In this document: positions 16,096 through 20,119 of the stretch, in pieces
Layout: each line of letters opens with the position of its first letter
How positions within the stretch are numbered: position 1 is the stretch's first letter
DNA from: an uncultured Lachnospiraceae bacterium
GTDB taxonomy: Bacteria > Bacillota > Clostridia > Lachnospirales > Lachnospiraceae
Direction: 5' to 3'
Assembly (NCBI GenBank): GCA_910583815.1
Contig: CAJTZB010000027.1
Coordinates: forward strand, 1-20,119
Length of the DNA stretch: 20,119 bases
Position numbers and translations under genes: made by a program
Notes under the pieces: generated by a model
Databases searched by the model: none
What the model was told of the DNA's origin: nothing
The model's input: only the letters and a program-made list of their open reading frames with translations

Positions 16096-16337
16096 CGAAA
16101 AAGCTGTTTTTTAGAAGCGTTCTATGATATAATAGATATAATAGGCACAAAAGCTTTTGTATAAGGGAGCTTTTACCGGTTCATACTTCCAATGGGAATT
16201 TGTCTCCGGCAGTGCTGCTATTGCTTGGAAAAAACAAGAAGTTTTCAAGTGACAGCATGATGAAACACAAAAACAATCAGAGGGTGTAAAAAAATCAGGG
16301 AAACATGCCGATATACTGAATGGTGTTAAAATTTTCT
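16096..16337. other. Intergenic stretch without a recognisable gene
   Basis: This is most of the 440-base gap between the divergent starts at 16002 and 16443. It holds two TATAAT strings (16128-16133, 16137-16142) without matching -35 boxes. It also holds a 14-base perfect palindrome (16147-16160) and short open frames with no ribosome binding site. I see no tRNA, known RNA or credible gene. Confidence 0.5.
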
Positions 16338-16366
16338 TTGAAATATTGACAGAATGCGTATATAAT
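16338..16366 (+). promoter_or_regulatory. Promoter of the mbl-flagellar rod operon
   Basis: TTGAAA (16338-16343), a 17-bp spacer and a perfect TATAAT (16361-16366) lie about 75 bases before the mbl start. A TTGACA at 16346 is closer to consensus but would leave only 14 bases to the next TATAAA, so the TTGAAA pair is preferred. Confidence 0.8.
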
Positions 16367-16442
16367 ATAAACATATATGCCACAGAAAAGTAATATTGGA
16401 TTTTTCTGATAAGACCGAGGCAATTTGAAAGGAGATACGCAG

Positions 16443-17432
16443 ATGTTAGGTAGTGACATTGGAATTGATTTGGGAACTGCAAGTGTACTTGTTTATATAA
16501 GAGGAAAAGGCGTTGTATTAAAGGAGCCTTCTGTTGTAGCATTTGACCGCGATACAAACAGAATAAAGGCAATCGGAGAAGAGGCAAGGCTGATGCTCGG
16601 CAGAACGCCGGGAAACATCGTTGCCGTACGTCCATTGCGTCAGGGCGTTATTTCCGACTATACTGTAACGGAAAAAATGCTGAAATATTTTATTCAGAAA
16701 GCAGTTGGCAAGCAGCGTTTCAGAAAGCCTAGAATCAGCGTCTGTGTGCCAAGCGGCGTAACAGAAGTAGAAAAAAAGGCGGTAGAAGATGCAACTTATC
16801 AGGCAGGTGCAAGAGAGGTTGCAATTATTGAGGAGCCGATTGCAGCAGCTATTGGTGCAGGAATTGATATTTCCAGAGCCTGTGGCAATATGATTGTAGA
16901 TATTGGCGGCGGAACGACCGACATCGCGGTAATTTCTCTTGGTGGTACGGTTGTCAGCACTTCAATTAAGATTGCAGGCGATGATTTTGATGAGGCAATT
17001 GTGCGCTATATGAGAAAGAAGCACAATCTTCTGATTGGCGAGCGTACTGCGGAAGACATCAAGATTAAAATCGGTTCGGCATACCGCAGGCCAGAATCGG
17101 TTTCGCTTGACGTAAAAGGGCGTAACCTTGTCACGGGTCTTCCAAAGACAATTTCCGTGACCTCAGAAGAGACAGAAGAAGCGCTTCGTGAGACAACGTC
17201 GCAGATTGTCGAAGCAGTACACAGTGTACTGGAAAAGACTCCGCCAGAGCTTGCGGCAGATATTGCAGACAGAGGAATTGTCCTGACCGGCGGCGGCTGT
17301 CTGTTATATGGTCTGGAGGAGCTGATTGAAGAAAAGACTGGTATTACAACAATGACAGCAGAGGACCCAATGACAGCAGTTGCAGTTGGGACCGGAAAAT
17401 ATGTAGAATTTTTGAGCGGAAAGATTTCTTAA
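16443..17432 (+). CDS. mbl: MreB/Mbl actin-like cell-shape protein
   Basis: This is a 329-residue bacterial actin that forms membrane-bound filaments directing lateral cell-wall synthesis. The phosphate-1 loop IGIDLGTASV is at the N-terminus, phosphate-2 DIGGGTTDIAV is in the middle, with IIEEPIAAAIGAG before it and the adenosine motif GIVLTGGG near the C-terminus. The length is usual. The ATG at 16443 is chosen because AAAGGAGA lies 7 bases upstream; an in-frame TTG at 16425 overlaps that site. The symbol mbl, rather than mreB, is chosen from gene order: in B. subtilis mbl precedes flhO and flhP exactly as here. No mreC or mreD is adjacent, which also fits. Family certain, paralogue assignment probable. 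Confidence 0.9.
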   Translation: MLGSDIGIDLGTASVLVYIRGKGVVLKEPSVVAFDRDTNRIKAIGEEARLMLGRTPGNIVAVRPLRQGVISDYTVTEKMLKYFIQKAVGKQRFRKPRISVCVPSGVTEVEKKAVEDATYQAGAREVAIIEEPIAAAIGAGIDISRACGNMIVDIGGGTTDIAVISLGGTVVSTSIKIAGDDFDEAIVRYMRKKHNLLIGERTAEDIKIKIGSAYRRPESVSLDVKGRNLVTGLPKTISVTSEETEEALRETTSQIVEAVHSVLEKTPPELAADIADRGIVLTGGGCLLYGLEELIEEKTGITTMTAEDPMTAVAVGTGKYVEFLSGKIS

Positions 17433-17463
17433 GCAGAACGGCAGGCATAAGATTAGGAGGTTA

Positions 17464-17556
17464 GTGTGAAAAATAAATTTTTCACACGCAAATTTGTACC
17501 TGCGGTCCATACGCCAAAAAGCTTATGCTTTTTGGCATCAAGAATTCGCAGGTTAC
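17464..17556 (+). repeat. Palindromic element between mbl and flgF
   Basis: Two adjacent hairpins fill this stretch. One has a perfect 10-bp stem (17464-17473 with 17478-17487, loop TAAA). The other has a perfect 10-bp core (17513-17522 with 17527-17536, loop TTAT) inside an outer 7-bp stem (17498-17504 with 17547-17553). AGGTTA occurs on both sides (17458-17463 and 17550-17555). A perfect AGGAGG (17455-17460) sits just before the element, 114 bases from the flgF start. Its only well-spaced start is a GTG at 17466 opening a 50-codon frame that ends at 17618. It looks like a small inserted repeat or a structured leader. Confidence 0.55.
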
Positions 17557-17574
17557 GGAAAGGCAAGGTTTTTT

Positions 17575-18345
17575 ATGGTACGTGGGCTTTATACGGCATG
17601 GACAGGGCTTTACAATGAACAGAAGCGGCTGGATGTCATCGCAAACAATATTGCCAATGCAGCAACAACAGGTTATAAGCAGGAAGGCGTTACAAGCCAG
17701 TCCTTTGACGATATGCTGACAATCAAGATTCGTGACTTTTCAGAAGGAAAGCAGGACAGAATCATCGGTTCCATGTCGCTTGGAGTGAAGGTCGGAGAAG
17801 TATATACAAATCATAAGCAAGGCCCTCTTAGGGTTACAGGCAATACCTATGACCTTGCACTTGACGGAGAAGGCTTTTTCCAGATGAAAGTAACAGACGC
17901 TGCTGGAAACGACCATATCCGCTATACAAGGGCAGGCAACTTTACAATCACTCAGGAAGGCTATATTACGGACGCAGACGGAAACCATCTGCAGGGCGAG
18001 TCGGGAGACTTACAGGTGCCGACAGATGCCACTATTGTATTTGACACGGACGGAACTGTTTATGCAAACGGGGAAGCAATTGATAAAGTAGTTATAGTAG
18101 ACTTTGAGGATTACAACTATCTGAAAAAGTTTGCGGACACGATGTATGAACCGGTGGACGGAGCCACACAGATCGAGGCGGCGGGGGCGCTCAGACAAAG
18201 CTGCCTGGAGCAGTCCAATGTAAATGTCGTACAGGAAATGGTACAGATGATTGCAATTACAAGAGCGTATGAAGCAAATCAGAAAGTAGTCCAGACAATG
18301 GATTCTACTCTGGATCAGGCTGTAAACTCGGTTGGACGCGTATAA
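17575..18345 (+). CDS. flgF: Flagellar proximal rod protein FlgF (FlhO)
   Basis: This is a 256-residue flagellar basal-body rod protein. The N-terminal family motif LDVIANNIANAATTGYK and the C-terminal helix motif SNVNVVQEMVQMIAITRAYE are both clear; these helices pack together in the rod. The central part (LALDGEGFFQM and the DGNHLQGESG region) matches the FlgF/FlgG-type D1 domain. The start is the ATG at 17575, beginning MVRGLYTAWTG, with a modest AAGG 6 bases before it. The frame is open back to 17494, but that part lies in the palindromic element. It corresponds to B. subtilis flhO and precedes flgG by 28 bases. Its weak ribosome site contrasts with the perfect one stranded upstream of the element. 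Confidence 0.95.
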   Translation: MVRGLYTAWTGLYNEQKRLDVIANNIANAATTGYKQEGVTSQSFDDMLTIKIRDFSEGKQDRIIGSMSLGVKVGEVYTNHKQGPLRVTGNTYDLALDGEGFFQMKVTDAAGNDHIRYTRAGNFTITQEGYITDADGNHLQGESGDLQVPTDATIVFDTDGTVYANGEAIDKVVIVDFEDYNYLKKFADTMYEPVDGATQIEAAGALRQSCLEQSNVNVVQEMVQMIAITRAYEANQKVVQTMDSTLDQAVNSVGRV

Positions 18346-18373
18346 TGTTTATCTGTTAAGGAGGTAATGCCGT

Positions 18374-19189
18374 ATGGTACGTTCTTTATGGACCGGAGCA
18401 TCGGGCATGATTGCACAGCAGAATGCAATCGACACAATTTCCAATAACCTGTCTAATGTCAATACGACAGGCTATAAAAAAGAGACAGTGGAGTTTAAAA
18501 CACTTCTTTATTCTAAGCTTCAGACAAAGACAACGGATGCAAACGGTGATCCCAAACCGGTAATCGGCCAGGTCGGTGCAGGTGTCAGGACAGCATCTAT
18601 TACATCAAGGTATTCTCAGGGAAACCTGTTATCTACAGAAAATAATTTGGATTTTGCAATTGAAGGAGAAGGATTTTTCCAAGTAAGGTTAGAGGACGGT
18701 TCTATTGCATACACAAGAAACGGAGCATTTAGCCTTTCTATGGGTACAGAGGGACTCACCCTGTGTAATTCGGATGGATATCCGGTTATCGGTACAGACG
18801 GTGAGCCGATTGTATTTGCCAATACAATTGACAGTTCCAGAATTTCAGTAGATGACAGCGGACGCTTCTGGTACCGCAACTTGGACGACAAAATTACCAG
18901 TTTAAATAAATCATTCGGTCTTGTACAGTTCCAGAATCCATCCGGTCTGCTTAAGCTTTCGGGAAGCCTTCTGTCTGCAACAGATGCATCCGGTGAACCA
19001 AGAATGGAAGCAATGGATACTGCAATCAAGAAATCCAAAGTACTCTCTAAGCGCTTGGAAGGTTCCAATGTAGAAGCGGTGGACGAGATGGTAAACCTGA
19101 TCGTGGCACAGCGTGCTTATGAAATGAATTCCAAGGTAATTACTGCTTCGGATGAAATGTTACAGCAGGCAAACAATCTTCGCAGCTAA
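18374..19189 (+). CDS. flgG: Flagellar distal rod protein FlgG (FlhP)
   Basis: This 271-residue protein forms the distal rod, which passes through the cell wall and links the motor to the hook. It starts MVRSLWTGASGM and has the family N-terminal motif TISNNLSNVNTTGYKKE. FAIEGEGFFQV lies in the middle, and the C-terminal SNVEAVDEMVNLIVAQRAYE is diagnostic of the rod/hook family. The length matches FlgG/FlhP. AAGGAGG (18358-18364) lies 9 bases before the ATG. It resembles the preceding protein throughout, as expected for the FlgF/FlgG paralogue pair, and is followed 22 bases later by the rod-binding protein gene. Confidence 0.96.
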   Translation: MVRSLWTGASGMIAQQNAIDTISNNLSNVNTTGYKKETVEFKTLLYSKLQTKTTDANGDPKPVIGQVGAGVRTASITSRYSQGNLLSTENNLDFAIEGEGFFQVRLEDGSIAYTRNGAFSLSMGTEGLTLCNSDGYPVIGTDGEPIVFANTIDSSRISVDDSGRFWYRNLDDKITSLNKSFGLVQFQNPSGLLKLSGSLLSATDASGEPRMEAMDTAIKKSKVLSKRLEGSNVEAVDEMVNLIVAQRAYEMNSKVITASDEMLQQANNLRS

Positions 19190-19211
19190 TTAACAGTTTA
19201 AGGAGGTACAT

Positions 19212-19553
19212 ATGGCAATATCAATCGGCAGTGATTCCCTGTTTTTAAAACAGGCACAGAGTTCTTCCTCCAATGCGGCGGCACAGAAGCTTTCCTCTTC
19301 TTTGGATAATATTGCAGAGGGAACAGCAACAGATGATGAATTGATGGAAGCCTGCAAATCCTTTGAGTCTTATCTTGTGGAACAGGTCATGAAATCTGCA
19401 AAGAAGGCGATGTTAAAAAATGAGGATGAAGAGGGAGAATATATGAAATACTTCGGGGACACGATGACTCAGGAGTATGCAAAAATAATTACAGAAAATT
19501 CTAATTTAGGAATCGCACAGATGCTGTATGATTCCATGAAAAGAAATGCATAA
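19212..19553 (+). CDS. Rod-binding protein, FlgJ N-terminal domain type
   Basis: This 113-residue protein matches the N-terminal rod-binding half of FlgJ, which acts as scaffold or cap for rod assembly. The core runs from LMEACKSFESYLVEQVMKSA through YMKYFGDTMTQEYAKIITE to LGIAQMLYDSM. The muramidase domain found at the C-terminus of FlgJ in gammaproteobacteria is absent, as is usual in Firmicutes and many other groups, where a separate enzyme opens the wall. The first 35 or so residues are Ser/Ala-rich and probably disordered. AAGGAGG precedes the ATG. It is the last gene of the mbl-flgF-flgG operon and is followed by a strong terminator. Confidence 0.92.
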   Translation: MAISIGSDSLFLKQAQSSSSNAAAQKLSSSLDNIAEGTATDDELMEACKSFESYLVEQVMKSAKKAMLKNEDEEGEYMKYFGDTMTQEYAKIITENSNLGIAQMLYDSMKRNA

Positions 19554-19565
19554 GATAAAATGATT

Positions 19566-19602
19566 CATGTCAGGCTGGTTTTCCCAGCCTGACATGCTTT
19601 CT
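19566..19602 (+). terminator. Terminator of the mbl-flagellar rod operon
   Basis: A perfect 13-bp stem (19566-19578 with 19584-19596) and a TTTTC loop lie 12 bases after the stop codon. The T-tract that follows is short (CTTTCT), so some read-through into recD2 is possible. The stem itself is very stable. Confidence 0.85.
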
Positions 19603-19664
19603 ATTCATGACAATAGAAGTTTCAGATTGTGCGGATTCGGTTATTTGCGGCAGGAGGAAATGAC

Positions 19665-20119
19665 TTGGGAGTAACAGCGGAGGGTTATGTAGAGAAAATC
19701 GTATATCGGAACAGTGAGAATGGCTTCACGGTGCTTTCCCTTTCTTCAGAAGAGGAAGAGCTCTGCTGTGTCGGCACTCTGTCCCATGTGGAAGAGGGCG
19801 AGTTCCTGCATGTAGAAGGTGAAATGATCTGTAATCCGCGTTATGGGGATCAGCTGAAAATTACATCCTATCAGGTAGTAGAGCCGCAGGATGGGCAGGC
19901 AATGGAACGTTATCTTGCGTCCGGCGCGATCAAAGGGGTCGGAGCAGCACTTGCAGCAAGAATTGTAAAACGCTTCAAAGAGGATACGTTCCGCATTATC
20001 GAGGAAGAACCGGAGCGGCTGGAAGAAATCAAAGGCATCAGCAAACGGATGGCAGGGGAAATTTACCGGCAGTTTGAGGAGAAACGAGAACTGCGACATG
20101 CAATGCTGTTTTTACAGAA
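19665..20119 (+). CDS. recD2: RecD2-type DNA helicase, N-terminal part (cut by the window edge)
   Basis: The first 151 codons of a gene that continues past the window are present. RecD2 (YrrC in B. subtilis) is a superfamily 1B 5'-3' DNA helicase acting in repair without RecBC. The opening EGYVEKIVYRNSENGFTVL and the following OB-like domain are typical of its N-terminus. A helix-hairpin-helix stretch, SGAIKGVGAALAARIVKRF, starts near residue 85, where the family carries tandem HhH motifs. The helicase motifs lie outside the window. The start is TTG at 19665, placed 7 bases after a perfect AGGAGG (19652-19657). The nearby ATG at 19660 leads to a stop after four codons. There is no clear promoter of its own, so read-through from the flagellar operon is possible. 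Confidence 0.9.
   Translation, partial: MGVTAEGYVEKIVYRNSENGFTVLSLSSEEEELCCVGTLSHVEEGEFLHVEGEMICNPRYGDQLKITSYQVVEPQDGQAMERYLASGAIKGVGAALAARIVKRFKEDTFRIIEEEPERLEEIKGISKRMAGEIYRQFEEKRELRHAMLFLQ

Noticed and set aside
16346..16374. TTGACA followed by TATAAA as the mbl promoter
   Set aside because: The spacer would be only 14 bases. TTGAAA at 16338 with TATAAT at 16361 has the ideal 17.
16111..16635. 174-codon minus-strand frame overlapping the mbl promoter and start
   Set aside because: It is antisense to mbl, has no ribosome site and has a Cys- and Phe-rich composition typical of shadow frames.
17466..17618. 50-codon GTG-start frame as a real gene
   Set aside because: It has a perfect ribosome site, but its sequence is made of the palindromic element and the out-of-frame flgF start. 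It is recorded as a finding rather than as a gene.
1..20119. CRISPR arrays, tRNA or rRNA genes, insertion sequences, prophage genes
   Set aside because: No regularly spaced direct repeats, cloverleaf sequences, transposase or integrase motifs were seen.

Overview
The window looks like a chromosomal segment of a motile, Gram-positive gut Clostridium relative, most plausibly a flagellated Lachnospiraceae. The evidence is the AGGAGG-type ribosome binding sites, moderately low GC, a Gram-positive lipoprotein sugar-binding protein with an Asn/Gly/Asp-rich linker, and the mbl-flhO-flhP gene order familiar from Bacillus subtilis. I cannot name the species from sequence alone.

Layout. (1) 1-1347: tuf (EF-Tu) with its own consensus promoter and a Rho-independent terminator. 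(2) 1425-2798: a MATE-family efflux transporter. (3) 2928-15509: a long, all-plus-strand carbohydrate locus that starts at a good sigma-A-type promoter and ends at a strong terminator. Its order is a six-helix membrane protein, two LplB/LplC-type ABC permeases, a large lipoprotein solute-binding protein, two 4-helix membrane proteins, an MsmK/UgpC-type ATPase, two more 4-helix membrane proteins, a heavily structured non-coding interval, a family GH4 glycosidase with the CHEV motif of alpha-galacturonidases, an AEC-family carrier and a second MsmK/UgpC-type ATPase. (4) 15508-16095: a lone minus-strand gene for an unknown 4-helix membrane protein, with a palindrome inside its promoter. (5) 16338-19602: mbl/mreB, flgF (flhO), flgG (flhP) and a FlgJ-type rod-binding protein, ended by a terminator. 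(6) 19665 to the right edge: the start of recD2.

How it fits together. The carbohydrate locus resembles the B. subtilis lplABCD layout (binding lipoprotein, two permeases, GH4 enzyme). The CHEV motif suggests that small galacturonides from pectin are imported and cut inside the cell to galacturonate. What the lpl layout does not explain is the set of small hydrophobic proteins encoded around the binding-protein and ATPase genes, and the two different ATPase genes. This is the best candidate here for an undescribed system: an ABC importer with dedicated small membrane subunits.

Two non-coding stretches also stand out. One is about 230 nt of consecutive hairpins before the GH4 gene, where a 10-nt loop is perfectly complementary to the sequence just before that gene's start. 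The other is a roughly 90-nt palindromic element that separates a perfect ribosome binding site from the flgF start codon.
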